Assembly (NCBI RefSeq): GCF_002736205.1
Contig: NZ_CP024091.1
Location: forward strand, 4,709,555 to 4,773,554
Direction of reading: 5' to 3'
Length of the DNA: 64,000 bases
Source: Pedobacter ginsengisoli
GTDB taxonomy: Bacteria; Bacteroidota; Bacteroidia; Sphingobacteriales; Sphingobacteriaceae
In this document: one piece after another, positions 49,665-58,710 of the stretch
Numbering within the stretch: the first letter of the stretch is position 1
Layout: each line of letters opens with the position of its first letter
Translations under genes and position numbers: made by a program
Notes under the pieces: model-generated
The model's database searches: none
Told to the model about the DNA's origin: nothing
What the model saw: the letters and a program-made list of their open reading frames with translations, nothing else

Positions 49665-51011
49665 TTGAAAAACTTTTTTATTACATATTATAAAGACCTG
49701 TTTTTAGGTAAAAAGCTGTTTGCAGGAATTGGGCTTTGCGCCACATTATTTTTGTTTTCTTTCTTTTTGCCATGGCTTGGTGATATTCCATTTGTCGCTT
49801 TTTCGATTTTGATGGCATTGATTGCTATAGACATGATCTTGCTTTACCGGCAAAATAAAGGCTTCTTTTTAAGAAGAGACGTTCCGGAGAGATTAAGTAA
49901 TGGCGATGAAAATGAAATCAATATTTATATAGAAAGCTTTTATCCCTTTGCCACTAAAGTTGGTGTCATTGATGAAATTCCATGGCAATTTCAAAAACGA
50001 GATATTTGGTTTGCAAGTAATTTAAAAGCACGGGAACGCAAAACAATAAATTATGTTTTAAGACCTACCAAAAGAGGGGAGTATGTATTCGGGTTGGTTC
50101 GTTTATATGTTAGTTCTCCGCTGGGCTTAATTACCAGAAGATTTAACTTCGGAGAAGAAAAGACCGTGCCGGTTTACCCCTCATTCTTGCAACTAAGAAG
50201 ATACGAATTGATGGCTGTCTCAAACAGATTAAGTGAGATTGGAATTAAAAAGATAAGAAGGATTGGTCACAGTTTGGAGTTTGATCAGGTAAAGAATTAT
50301 GTCCAGGGTGATGATTACAGAACAGTAAACTGGAAAGCAACTGCCCGGAAAGGGGAGTTGATGGTTAATTCGTTTACAGACGAAAAGGCTCAGCATGTGT
50401 ATTGTATAATTGATAAGTCAAGAGTTATGAAAATGCCTTTTGAGGGGCTAAGCTTATTGGATTATGCTATTAATGCAAGTCTAGTTCTCTCTAACGTTGC
50501 TTTATTAAAAGAAGATAAAGCAGGGCTAATTACGATAGCTGAAAAGACAGGGAGTATTGTCCCGGCCGATCGAAAACCTGCCCAGCTGGGTAGGATTATG
50601 GAGGTTTTGTATAAAGAAAAAACACGGTACCTGGAAACTAACATGGAGAACTTGTACACAAGTATAAGGAGCGTTATGAAACAGCGGAGCTTGCTGGTGT
50701 TTTTTACGAATTTTGAAAGCATGTCTGCTTTAACCAGACAGCTGCCATTTTTAAAACGTATTGCCAAATTTCATTTGTTGCTAATTGTATTTTTTGAAGA
50801 TACGGAACTGAAGTCCCTTACAGAGGATGAAGTAAAGGATGTAGAGGGGATTTATATTAAAACCATAGCCAACAAGTTCGCTTACGAGAAAAAACTAATT
50901 GTAAAGGAACTTGCCAGACATGGGATTCTAAGTATTCTTACTCCACCAGAAAAACTAACTGTAAACGTAATTAATAGGTATCTTTCTATTAAAGCCCAGC
51001 AGAAACTCTAA
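49665..51011 (+). CDS. DUF58 family protein (VWA-like partner of MoxR)
   Basis: Protein of 448 residues with two N-terminal membrane helices (about 15-35 and 38-55), then a soluble domain. The DUF58 signature is FDQVKNYVQGDDYRTVNWKA followed by TARKGELMVNSF (about 205-240), and a VWA-like part reads VYCIIDKSRVM. The start is a TTG at 49665, since the first in-frame ATG lies inside the second helix. DUF58 proteins pair with MoxR ATPases. It is the last gene of the operon and converges on sdaA with a 6-base gap. Confidence 0.88.
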   Translation: MKNFFITYYKDLFLGKKLFAGIGLCATLFLFSFFLPWLGDIPFVAFSILMALIAIDMILLYRQNKGFFLRRDVPERLSNGDENEINIYIESFYPFATKVGVIDEIPWQFQKRDIWFASNLKARERKTINYVLRPTKRGEYVFGLVRLYVSSPLGLITRRFNFGEEKTVPVYPSFLQLRRYELMAVSNRLSEIGIKKIRRIGHSLEFDQVKNYVQGDDYRTVNWKATARKGELMVNSFTDEKAQHVYCIIDKSRVMKMPFEGLSLLDYAINASLVLSNVALLKEDKAGLITIAEKTGSIVPADRKPAQLGRIMEVLYKEKTRYLETNMENLYTSIRSVMKQRSLLVFFTNFESMSALTRQLPFLKRIAKFHLLLIVFFEDTELKSLTEDEVKDVEGIYIKTIANKFAYEKKLIVKELARHGILSILTPPEKLTVNVINRYLSIKAQQKL

Positions 51012-51017
51012 TAAGGC

Positions 51018-52445
51018 TTAGCACTCAGGTAAACTTATTGGAATATTGGTAGCCAAACCACCATCAGAAGTTTCTTTATATTTTGAGTTCATATCCAAAG
51101 CAGTTTCCCACATAGTATTTACCACTGCATCTAAACTTACTTTAGCTTTATCCGGATTACTTTGTAAAGCAAGCTGACTTGCGGTAATTGCCTTAATCGC
51201 ACCCATTGTATTTCTTTCAATACAAGGAATTTGAACTAAACCACCAATAGGATCGCAAGTAAGCCCTAAATGATGTTCCATCGCTATTTCAGCAGCCATT
51301 AAAACCTGTCTCTGTGAGCCACCCAGGCATTCAGTAAGTGCAGCAGCAGCCATTGCTGATGATACCCCTATTTCGGCCTGACATCCGCCCATAGCAGCTG
51401 ATATAGTAGCTCCCTTTTTAAAAATGCTGCCTATTTCAGATGCACAAGCAATAAATTGTGTAATTTTTTCTTCAGCAAAGCCATCGCAAAATGTTATAAA
51501 GTATTGGAGTACGGCAGGGATAACTCCTGCAGCGCCATTGGTTGGAGCTGTTACCACTCTGCCAAACGAAGCGTTCTCTTCATTAACGGCCAATGCAAAA
51601 CAACTAACCCAGTCAAGAGTGTAATTAAAACCATTTCCGCCTGCTCTAATGGCCGTCACCCAACTTTCGTAGTTAGTATAAACACCATTGCCAATTAATC
51701 TTTTATTAAGCGCCACAGCCCTTCTTGCTACGTTCAATCCGCCAGGTAAAAAACCTGAGGTATGGCAACCCCTATAAATACAATCCTTCATTACATTGAA
51801 GTGTTGCAAAATTCCTGTTCTTGTAGCAGTCTCTGTCCGCCAGGCCAGTTCATTTTCCAGTACAACTTCCGAAACTTTAAGCCCAGTAGTAAGACACCAG
51901 TGCAAGAGATCAGCGGCTTTTTCAATCGGGAAAGGTAAATCAACCTGTTCCCTTTCTTTACCATCTTCACCTTCCTTAATTACAAAGCCGCCTCCTATTG
52001 AGTAGTAGGTTTCAGATATAGCCTTGCCGGTTTTTAAGAAAGCCTGAAAGGTAACAGCATTGGGATGGAAGGGTAAGCTTTCAAAAAATAAGAACACCAG
52101 ATCGTCATCATAGTTAAATGTAATGGGCTGCTCACCCGCAAGTACTAACGAATGATTTTTCTTAATAGATTCTATTGTACTGTCAATGGAACTTACATCA
52201 AAAGTTACCGGATCAGCACCCGTTAAGCCCAGTAATATGGCAACATCAGTTCCATGTCCTATCCCGGTTTTAGCTAAGGACCCGTAAAGCAAAATCTTTA
52301 TCTGCTCAACTTCTCCAAGCAGGTTTTGCTCCTTTAATGAAGCTGTGAATTGTTGTGCAGCGCGCCACGGGCCAAGTGTGTGGGAACTTGATGGGCCAAT
52401 ACCTATTTTAAAAATATCAAATACTGATATCTGTTCTCTTTGCAT
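51018..52445 (-). CDS. sdaA: L-serine ammonia-lyase (iron-sulfur, single chain)
   Basis: Protein of 475 residues in the SdaA single-polypeptide form. The beta domain (about 1-150; SVFDIFKIGIGPSSSHTLGP) precedes the alpha domain with GGCQAEIGVSSAMAAAALTE and LTCDPIGGLVQIPCIERN, whose cysteines hold the [4Fe-4S] cluster. It deaminates serine to pyruvate. It follows the MgtC-like gene by 16 bases in the same direction. All expected cysteines are present. Confidence 0.95.
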   Translation of the reverse strand: MQREQISVFDIFKIGIGPSSSHTLGPWRAAQQFTASLKEQNLLGEVEQIKILLYGSLAKTGIGHGTDVAILLGLTGADPVTFDVSSIDSTIESIKKNHSLVLAGEQPITFNYDDDLVFLFFESLPFHPNAVTFQAFLKTGKAISETYYSIGGGFVIKEGEDGKEREQVDLPFPIEKAADLLHWCLTTGLKVSEVVLENELAWRTETATRTGILQHFNVMKDCIYRGCHTSGFLPGGLNVARRAVALNKRLIGNGVYTNYESWVTAIRAGGNGFNYTLDWVSCFALAVNEENASFGRVVTAPTNGAAGVIPAVLQYFITFCDGFAEEKITQFIACASEIGSIFKKGATISAAMGGCQAEIGVSSAMAAAALTECLGGSQRQVLMAAEIAMEHHLGLTCDPIGGLVQIPCIERNTMGAIKAITASQLALQSNPDKAKVSLDAVVNTMWETALDMNSKYKETSDGGLATNIPISLPEC

Positions 52446-52461
52446 GATGCAAAGCTAAAAT

Positions 52462-53121
52462 TTAAAAGTCAAATGCTATGATATTTCTATCCTGAAGCAT
52501 GCGATCTACAAATTTTTTATGGTTTTTAGGGCTTCCTACTGCTATCCATGTTCCACTGATGATGCCATTGGCAAGCTCCTGTTTGCCTCTTGTGAGCTTA
52601 AGTTTAGATGTTTTAATATCTTCTTCATACTTTTCCAGGCTTTCATTCTCAAATCTTTTTACAATTCTGTACACCCTTTTAGTAAAACGACGCTCTACCA
52701 TATCTTCCAGAAATGGAAAAGTGAACAATGCCAGCAAAACCACCAAAGTTACACCTACTGCCTGCTCATAATATCCAGCGCCAATAGCCATACCAATTGC
52801 AGCTACAATCCATATTACGCAGGCCGTAGTTAAGCCTTTAACCTGATTGTCTTCTTTAAAAATAACGCCGGCACCCAAAAAGCCTATCCCGGTAACAATA
52901 TTGGAAGCAATGCGATCACGGCTGCTTAATCCAATCTTTATCGACAGAATTGTAAACAGTGTGGCACCAAGGCCAATCATAATCATCGTTTTTAACCCAG
53001 CCTGTTTGCTTCTAAATTCTCGCTCAGCGCCAATTAAACCGCAAAGTAAGGTTGCCATTAAGAATTTATTGACTTCGCTAAGCGTAATGAAATGACCGTT
53101 TTCTAAAAAAATCTCCATCAT
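52462..53121 (-). CDS. MgtC/SapB family membrane protein
   Basis: Protein of 219 residues with four membrane helices (about 20-36, 45-62, 75-92, 100-132) and the family motif LLCGLIGAEREFRSKQAGLK, then IVTGIGFLGAGVIFKED. A soluble C-terminal domain (about 140-219) is ACT-like. MgtC proteins are inner-membrane proteins involved in magnesium limitation, membrane potential or virulence in pathogens; the role here is unknown. Co-transcription with sdaA is likely from spacing. Confidence 0.9.
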   Translation of the reverse strand: MMEIFLENGHFITLSEVNKFLMATLLCGLIGAEREFRSKQAGLKTMIMIGLGATLFTILSIKIGLSSRDRIASNIVTGIGFLGAGVIFKEDNQVKGLTTACVIWIVAAIGMAIGAGYYEQAVGVTLVVLLALFTFPFLEDMVERRFTKRVYRIVKRFENESLEKYEEDIKTSKLKLTRGKQELANGIISGTWIAVGSPKNHKKFVDRMLQDRNIIAFDF

Positions 53122-53160
53122 ATTTTAACTACCTAAATATAACAAAGATTTAAAACAAAA

Positions 53161-53190
53161 AGACCCGCTGTTTACAGCGGGTCTTTTTTA
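53161..53190 (-). terminator. Bidirectional terminator after groEL
   Basis: AGACCCGCTG (53161-53170) and CAGCGGGTCT (53175-53184) form a perfect ten-base stem around TTTA. Runs of A and T flank it on both sides (53155-53160 region and 53185-53190), so it ends the minus-strand groESL transcript and could also stop plus-strand readthrough. Confidence 0.9.
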
Positions 53191-53210
53191 TAAGTGCAAG
53201 GTGAATAATA

Positions 53211-54851
53211 TTACATCATTCCACCCATGCCACCACCACCCATAGGAGGCATAGCAGCACCTGCAGGAGCTTCTTCAGGATCATCAGCTAAAACAACTTC
53301 AGTTGTTAATAACATAGCTGCAATTGAAGCCGCGTTTTCTAATGCCACACGACCAACTTTAGTTGGATCGATAACACCAGCTGCTATTAAGTTTTCATAT
53401 ACATCAGTACGGGCATTGTAACCGAAGTCAGCTTTACCTTCTTTAACTTTTTGTACAACGATAGAGCCTTCGATACCAGCATTTTGGCAAATCTGACGTA
53501 AAGGCTCCTCTATAGCACGACGAATAATCTGGATACCAGTAGTTTCATCATCATTAGAACCTTTCATGCCATCTAAAGCCTCAATAGCTCGGATGAAAGC
53601 AACACCACCACCAGCTACGATACCTTCTTCAACCGCTGCACGAGTTGCATGTAAAGCATCATCAACACGGTCCTTTTTCTCTTTCATTTCAACTTCAGAA
53701 GCTGCACCAACATAAAGAACCGCAACACCGCCAGCTAATTTAGCCAAACGCTCTTGCAATTTTTCTTTGTCATAATCAGATGTAGTAGTCTCAATTTGAG
53801 CTTTGATCTGGTTAACACGAGCTTTGATATCGTCAGACTGACCAGCACCATTGATGATTGTAGTGTTGTCTTTGTCAACAACAACTTTCTCAGCAGTACC
53901 TAAATAAGTAAGGTCAGCGTTTTCTAATTTATAACCTCTTTCTTCAGAAATAACAGTACCACCAGTTAAGATAGCGATGTCTTCTAACATTGCTTTCCTT
54001 CTGTCACCAAAACCTGGAGCTTTAACAGCAGCAACTTTCAGAGATCCACGGATTTTGTTAACTACTAAAGTAGCTAAAGCTTCACCGTCTAAATCCTCAG
54101 CAATAATTAATAGTGGTTTTCCAGTTTGAACTTGTTTTTCTAATACAGGCAACAATTCTTTCATGTTGCTGATTTTTTTATCGTAGATTAAAATGTAAGG
54201 GTTTTCTAGTTCCGCTTCCATTTTATCAGCATTAGTTACAAAATATGGAGACAGGTAACCACGGTCAAATTGCATACCTTCAACTGTTTTTACTTCAGTT
54301 TCAGTTCCTTTTGCTTCTTCAACAGTGATAACGCCATCTTTACCAACTTTGCCCATAGCTTCAGCGATTAAAGCGCCAATTACTTCGTCATTGTTAGCAG
54401 AGATAGATGCAACTTGTTTAATTTTGTTGTTGTCTTCACCTACAGTTTGTGATTGAGATTTTAAATTCTCAACAATAGCAGTAACAGCTTTATCGATACC
54501 GCGTTTTAAATCCATTGGATTTGCACCAGCAGCTACGTTTTTAATACCAGCAGTTACAATTGCCTGAGCCAATACAGTTGCAGTTGTAGTTCCGTCACCT
54601 GCAATATCTGCAGTTTTAGAAGCCACTTCTTTAACCATTTGAGCGCCCATATTTTCAATTGGGTCTTTTAATTCAATTTCTTTAGCTACTGTAACACCAT
54701 CTTTAGTGATTGCAGGTGAGCCAAATTTCTTGTCAATAATTACGTTGCGACCTTTTGGGCCTAAAGTTACTTTTACAGCATTAGCCAAAATGTCAACACC
54801 TCTTTTCAGTGAGTCACGGGCTTCTACATTATATTTTACTTGTTTTGCCAT
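53211..54851 (-). CDS. groL: Chaperonin GroEL (60 kDa)
   Basis: Protein of 546 residues. The start MAKQVKYNVEARDSLKRGVD, the ATP-binding DGTTTATVLAQAI (about 87-99), GGGVAFIRA and the C-terminal GGM repeat (GGGGMGGMM) identify group I chaperonin. It forms the double-ring folding cage with GroES. It follows groES after 76 bases without its own visible promoter. Confidence 0.98.
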   Translation of the reverse strand: MAKQVKYNVEARDSLKRGVDILANAVKVTLGPKGRNVIIDKKFGSPAITKDGVTVAKEIELKDPIENMGAQMVKEVASKTADIAGDGTTTATVLAQAIVTAGIKNVAAGANPMDLKRGIDKAVTAIVENLKSQSQTVGEDNNKIKQVASISANNDEVIGALIAEAMGKVGKDGVITVEEAKGTETEVKTVEGMQFDRGYLSPYFVTNADKMEAELENPYILIYDKKISNMKELLPVLEKQVQTGKPLLIIAEDLDGEALATLVVNKIRGSLKVAAVKAPGFGDRRKAMLEDIAILTGGTVISEERGYKLENADLTYLGTAEKVVVDKDNTTIINGAGQSDDIKARVNQIKAQIETTTSDYDKEKLQERLAKLAGGVAVLYVGAASEVEMKEKKDRVDDALHATRAAVEEGIVAGGGVAFIRAIEALDGMKGSNDDETTGIQIIRRAIEEPLRQICQNAGIEGSIVVQKVKEGKADFGYNARTDVYENLIAAGVIDPTKVGRVALENAASIAAMLLTTEVVLADDPEEAPAGAAMPPMGGGGMGGMM

Positions 54852-54927
54852 TTTATTTATTTTGATTCTTGTTTAAGCTGAAATGGATTAAGCATTAACC
54901 AATTTCATTTCAATAATTATACTTGGA

Positions 54928-55221
54928 TTAAAGAGTTCCTAAGATATCAGAATCTCTCATAATTAAATACTCAGTACCTTCAATAGTAACTTCAGTGCCA
55001 CCATATTTACTGTATAAAACCTGATCACCAACCTTAACACTTAATGGGATTAGATTTCCGGTTTGATCAGCATATTTACCAGGACCAACAGCTACTACTA
55101 CTCCTTGTTGAGGTTTTTCTTTAGCGGTATCAGGGATATAAATACCAGAAGCTGTTTTTTCTTCTGCAGCAGCAGCTTCAACAACTACTCTATCTGCATT
55201 AGGTTTAAAGTTTAAAGCCAT
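54928..55221 (-). CDS. groS: Co-chaperonin GroES (10 kDa)
   Basis: Protein of 97 residues. PNADRVVVEAAAAEEKTASG and GIYIPDTAKEKPQQGVVVAV, then DQVLYSKYGGTEV, match GroES; the mobile loop is at about 20-33. It caps GroEL. The gene is the first of groESL and lies behind the promoter and dyad at 55314-55346. Confidence 0.98.
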   Translation of the reverse strand: MALNFKPNADRVVVEAAAAEEKTASGIYIPDTAKEKPQQGVVVAVGPGKYADQTGNLIPLSVKVGDQVLYSKYGGTEVTIEGTEYLIMRDSDILGTL

Positions 55222-55313
55222 AACTTATTATTGTTTTGTTTTTAGATTTATAAATGTAAAAGTAATTTAATTACGCAGGAAAGAACATATCAGTTTTTAT
55301 GCCAAGGAGGCTA

Positions 55314-55346
55314 AGCTTGACAAATTTACACAGCATTGTCAGCTAA
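55314..55346 (-). promoter_or_regulatory. groESL promoter with overlapping inverted repeat
   Basis: On the minus strand TAAATTTG (55328-55321) matches the TAnnTTTG -7 element, about 100 bases before groES. An imperfect dyad surrounds it: AAGCTTGACAA on the left (55313-55323) and TTGTCAGCTAA on the right (55336-55346), equal except for one inserted T. It is not a CIRCE element (no TTAGCACTC arms). A repressor binding there would block transcription, possibly as heat-shock control; inference. Confidence 0.45.
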
Positions 55347-55391
55347 TGGATTAAGCTAAACTGTTTTTGTGTCAGAGTGGCAGGGGCATAA

Positions 55392-55426
55392 AAAAGCCCG
55401 GCAAGATATTATCCTTCCGGGCTTTT
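55392..55426 (-). terminator. Terminator after secG
   Basis: AAAAGCCCGG (55392-55401) and CCGGGCTTTT (55417-55426) form a perfect ten-base stem over a 15-base loop. It lies 25 bases after the secG stop on the minus strand; the flanking A/T tracts form part of the stem. Confidence 0.8.
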
Positions 55427-55450
55427 GCATCCTTTATAAAATATAAGGAC

Positions 55451-55801
55451 TTATTTTTTTGTTGTGTCAGTTGCTGCTGGTGGTGTGTTTGCAGGAGCAG
55501 TACTACCGCCCCCTATTGGAGGTGGAGTAGGAGTTTTGTCAAGTTGGTTCTGAATTTTAGAGCCAGCTACAGCTGCTGAACCGCCTGATTTACCAATAGT
55601 TGTAATTGATAAAGTAAGCACAACAACAAGTGCCAGTAAAATCCAGGTTCCTTTTTCTAAAACGTCGCCTGTACGTTGAACACCAAACATATTACTGCCA
55701 GATCCGCCTGTTGCCAGACCACCACCTTTAGGATTTTGTATCAAAACAAATAGCGCTAAGGCAATACAAATGATGATTAATAAAATAATTAAGAAAAGCA
55801 T
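55451..55801 (-). CDS. secG: Preprotein translocase subunit SecG
   Basis: Protein of 116 residues with two membrane helices (about 2-21 and 52-72) and the intervening motif LIQNPKGGGLATGGSGSNMFG, typical of SecG, followed by a Gly/Pro/Ala-rich tail. It stimulates SecYEG translocation. It is the last gene of the miaB-lptE-secG cluster. The tail (about 80-116) is longer and more Pro-rich than in E. coli SecG, as in other Bacteroidota. Confidence 0.94.
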   Translation of the reverse strand: MLFLIILLIIICIALALFVLIQNPKGGGLATGGSGSNMFGVQRTGDVLEKGTWILLALVVVLTLSITTIGKSGGSAAVAGSKIQNQLDKTPTPPPIGGGSTAPANTPPAATDTTKK

Positions 55802-55815
55802 ATTATGTTAGGTTG

Positions 55816-56925
55816 TTAAATTTTTCTTTCTATCGATTGAATAAGGTCGGCAAAGTAACGGCTTTTTTCTGGAAACATCAAACTTAATTTTTCATAAGTC
55901 TCTATGGCCTTGTCATAAAGCATCTGTTCAATATAGATGTTTGCTAATGTTTCAGATACGAGATCATTATGATCCTCCGCACTTTTTTTAGCTTTATTCT
56001 CGTTATTTATTTGTTCTGGCTTCGGTGGACTTATCTGAGGCTCGTTCTTTATAAAGCTTTCTATAATTTCATCTCCCTTTGTGCGAGGTTTAAACTCACT
56101 TGCAGAATAGTCAATTTCCTCTTCATCAAATGGGCTTTGCATATGAAATATGTTCTCTACATATTGCTGCTGCAGCTCATTTGCTTTTTTGTTTACATCA
56201 GGCTTTTCTTCTTTCTTCACCTGTTTAGGTGAGGCATAAGGTTGAAATATTTGTTGATGCTCTTTTCTTGTTTTGGCCAACCACCATAAAAATGTATAGG
56301 GAAGCTGATCATCATCATATTTACTGATTACAATGGTATCATCTTCTTCTACTGATTCTGTTTCCTGATATTCTTCAATTTGAGTAACCTCCAGAGTTTC
56401 CGGTGCAGGCTCAACTTTAAAGTTTTCCTGAAAAGCAAAGAAATCTGTGGCAACAATGTTCTCTAAAACAAGATCATCCTCTCGTTTTTCTCTACTTTCC
56501 TGATTATATTCACTGATATCAACCTCACCAATTTCATCAAAAACCTCCTGATCATCGGTTATCTGCAATTCTTCCGATTCGCCTGGAACCTCGTCAATAA
56601 TAACTTCGTCTAAAGTTTCCGGATCATTGCCAAAAGGACTTGAAAAAGAGTGGCTGATGATATTGAAGTCACCCGATTCCAGAGATTCTGTTTCGTGAAG
56701 AAAATTATGAAGTAGTTGTCCGTTAGTATATAAAGCAGCTGTGGCGAGATTAGCATTGCCCGAGTTGGTATTTAAAGAAGCTTTTGCCAGAAGAAGATGA
56801 ACAGGCTGAAAATAAGGATGCTGCTTAGCAAAATCTTGCAGCATAGCGGAATCATGCTGAGAAACTTTCTCAGGCGCGGCAATCAATTCTGCCAGCTTTT
56901 CTTTAATGTTTATATCCTGCTCCAC
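55816..56925 (-). CDS. TPR-containing protein of the lptE-secG cluster
   Basis: Soluble acidic protein of 369 residues, starting at GTG (MEQDINIKEKLAEL). An N-terminal helical part (about 1-80; FAKQHPYFQPVHLLLAKASL) precedes a long, very acidic, probably disordered stretch (about 95-210), a middle segment (LPYTFLWWLAKTRKEHQQIF) and a C-terminal TPR-like helix pair (LANIYIEQMLYDKAIETYEKL). There is no signal peptide, so it is cytoplasmic. Conserved in Bacteroidota in this position, function unknown. It follows lptE closely on the minus strand. Confidence 0.78.
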   Translation of the reverse strand: MEQDINIKEKLAELIAAPEKVSQHDSAMLQDFAKQHPYFQPVHLLLAKASLNTNSGNANLATAALYTNGQLLHNFLHETESLESGDFNIISHSFSSPFGNDPETLDEVIIDEVPGESEELQITDDQEVFDEIGEVDISEYNQESREKREDDLVLENIVATDFFAFQENFKVEPAPETLEVTQIEEYQETESVEEDDTIVISKYDDDQLPYTFLWWLAKTRKEHQQIFQPYASPKQVKKEEKPDVNKKANELQQQYVENIFHMQSPFDEEEIDYSASEFKPRTKGDEIIESFIKNEPQISPPKPEQINNENKAKKSAEDHNDLVSETLANIYIEQMLYDKAIETYEKLSLMFPEKSRYFADLIQSIERKI

Positions 56926-56958
56926 GCTGCTAAGTTAACAATTGATCTCTATTTTAAC

Positions 56959-57456
56959 CTACCATTGTGCGAAAGCCCTGTTAAAAATATCTTCATTAAG
57001 CTGAGCAGTAACGTCTTTAATTAGACCCGGTTCTTGTGCCTGTAAATTTCCGGCTAGTTTAAAATCCTTATGACGTTCAAAAGATTGCTCAAAGCTTTTT
57101 GTGGGATCAAGATTGTTTACATACTTAACATTAACCGTTATAGATAACCTGTTTGCGCCTGCTGTAGGTTGCTTGTTGTCAGTTATTGCTACAGGAGTAA
57201 TACTATATCCGGTAATATTTCCAGAAAAAACACCGTGAGCATCATTCGGCGTAATGCTTAAGCTGGTTTGATTCCTGATGCGTGTTTTCAATTCCTCAGT
57301 AAACTGTGAGCTTAAAGATGCTACCACTAAAGGCGCATTGTTCTCGAAAACATTAACACTAATCGTTTTCATCCCCTCTGGAATGGAAATTCCTTTTAGC
57401 CCTACTGTACAGCTGCTAAAAAGGAATAATAATATGATTATAGATAAATTTCTCAT
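56959..57456 (-). CDS. lptE: LptE-family LPS-assembly lipoprotein
   Basis: Protein of 165 residues with a lipoprotein signal (lipobox FSSC near 14-16). The Bacteroidota LptE pattern is seen in SIPEGMKTISVNVFENNAPL, LSSQFTEELKTRIRNQTSLS and VFSGNITGYSITPVA. LptE plugs the LptD barrel for LPS export. It follows the sigma-54 activator gene after two bases. The assignment rests on family pattern and context. Confidence 0.85.
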   Translation of the reverse strand: MRNLSIIILLFLFSSCTVGLKGISIPEGMKTISVNVFENNAPLVVASLSSQFTEELKTRIRNQTSLSITPNDAHGVFSGNITGYSITPVAITDNKQPTAGANRLSITVNVKYVNNLDPTKSFEQSFERHKDFKLAGNLQAQEPGLIKDVTAQLNEDIFNRAFAQW

Positions 57457-57458
57457 CC

Positions 57459-58694
57459 TTAATTTAAATTCAGTTCTTTAATTTTTCTATATAATGTACG
57501 TTCAGAGATACCTAATTCCTGAGCAGCAAACTTGCGTTTTCCTTTATGCTTTCTCAGTGCTTTTTTAATCAGGTCAGATTCCTTGTCTATTAATGATAAT
57601 GATTCCTCAACTTCTTCTGCTTCATGAGTATAGTTGTAATCAACCGGTGCGTTTTGAACTGGTTTTTTAATAGTAAGAGTTGGTTGCTCACTACCAAAAG
57701 TTTGATCTACCTCTTGGTAAAGCTGATTAATGTAATGAGGATTGTCAGCCATGATGTGCGAAGTATTACCTCCGCTCTGGATGATTTCGGCAACCAGTTT
57801 TTTCAATTCCATCATGTCTTTTTTCATATCAAAAAGTACCTTGTAAAGAATATCTCTTTCGGTATAATCTTCCTTGCTACTGCCATTAATTGCTACAGGT
57901 AGGTTGGTGGCACTTTCATTTGGAATATAATTCAGTAGAGCCGTTGCACTAACATTTCTTTCTTTTTCGAGAACGCAGATTTGTTCAGCAATATTTTTTA
58001 GTTGCCTTACATTTCCAGGCCAGCTGTAATTGCTTAGTATCTGTATTGCTTCGGGCTCAAGCTGTATGCCGGGGCTGCGGTACTTATCACTAAAATCCGC
58101 GGCAAACTTTCTAAATAATAAATAAATATCCTCTTTGCGCTCGTGCAAAGCAGGAATACGCAAGGGAACAGTATTTAATCTATAATATAAATCTTCGCGG
58201 AACTTGCCGGATTTTACACGATTATAAACATCAACGTTAGTTGCTGCAATAATTCGCACATCTGTTTTTTGTACTTTAGAAGAGCCAACTCTAAGGTATT
58301 CACCACTCTCGAGAATACGTAACAGACGAGCCTGAGTACCTAATGGTAATTCCGCAACCTCATCAAGGAAAATAGTACCACCATTTGCTACCTCAAAATA
58401 GCCTTTACGGGCCTCATGTGCCCCGGTAAAAGATCCTTTTTCGTGACCGAATAATTCCGAGTCAATAGTTCCTTCAGGAATAGCACCGCAGTTCACTGCA
58501 ATAAAAGCCCCGTGTTTGCGCGTACTCATCTGGTGAATGATGTGAGAGAAAACCTCTTTACCACTACCACTTTCACCGGTAATTAAAACAGACATGTCGG
58601 TTGGAGCAACCTGCCTGGCAATATCTATAGCCCGGTTTAATAGTGGAGAACCACCAATTATCCCAAAACGATTTTTTATGTCTTGTACGTCCAA
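57459..58694 (-). CDS. Sigma-54-interacting AAA+ activator without a receiver domain
   Basis: Protein of 411 residues. The AAA+ domain has Walker A GESGSGKE (40-47), the sigma-54 contact loop GSFTGA (87-92), Walker B GGTIFLDEVAELPL, and RLNTVPLRIPAL. A Fis-type helix-turn-helix lies at the C-terminus (KHKGKRKFAAQELGISERTL). It has no N-terminal receiver, PAS or GAF domain, so it begins directly with the ATPase. The start is a TTG (58692-58694). Such activators are wired to sigma-54 genes; the input here is unknown. It lies between miaB and lptE in one operon. Confidence 0.93.
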   Translation of the reverse strand: MDVQDIKNRFGIIGGSPLLNRAIDIARQVAPTDMSVLITGESGSGKEVFSHIIHQMSTRKHGAFIAVNCGAIPEGTIDSELFGHEKGSFTGAHEARKGYFEVANGGTIFLDEVAELPLGTQARLLRILESGEYLRVGSSKVQKTDVRIIAATNVDVYNRVKSGKFREDLYYRLNTVPLRIPALHERKEDIYLLFRKFAADFSDKYRSPGIQLEPEAIQILSNYSWPGNVRQLKNIAEQICVLEKERNVSATALLNYIPNESATNLPVAINGSSKEDYTERDILYKVLFDMKKDMMELKKLVAEIIQSGGNTSHIMADNPHYINQLYQEVDQTFGSEQPTLTIKKPVQNAPVDYNYTHEAEEVEESLSLIDKESDLIKKALRKHKGKRKFAAQELGISERTLYRKIKELNLN

Positions 58695-58710
58695 TGTAAT
58701 CTGTGTTTAA

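Noticed and set aside
44925..51011. Sporulation function for the SpoIIM-like gene
   Set aside because: The family name is historical; Bacteroidota do not sporulate and the context is the MoxR-DUF58 operon.
55222..55450. CIRCE heat-shock element before groES
   Set aside because: I looked for TTAGCACTC-N9-GAGTGCTAA and did not find it; the dyad seen has different arms.
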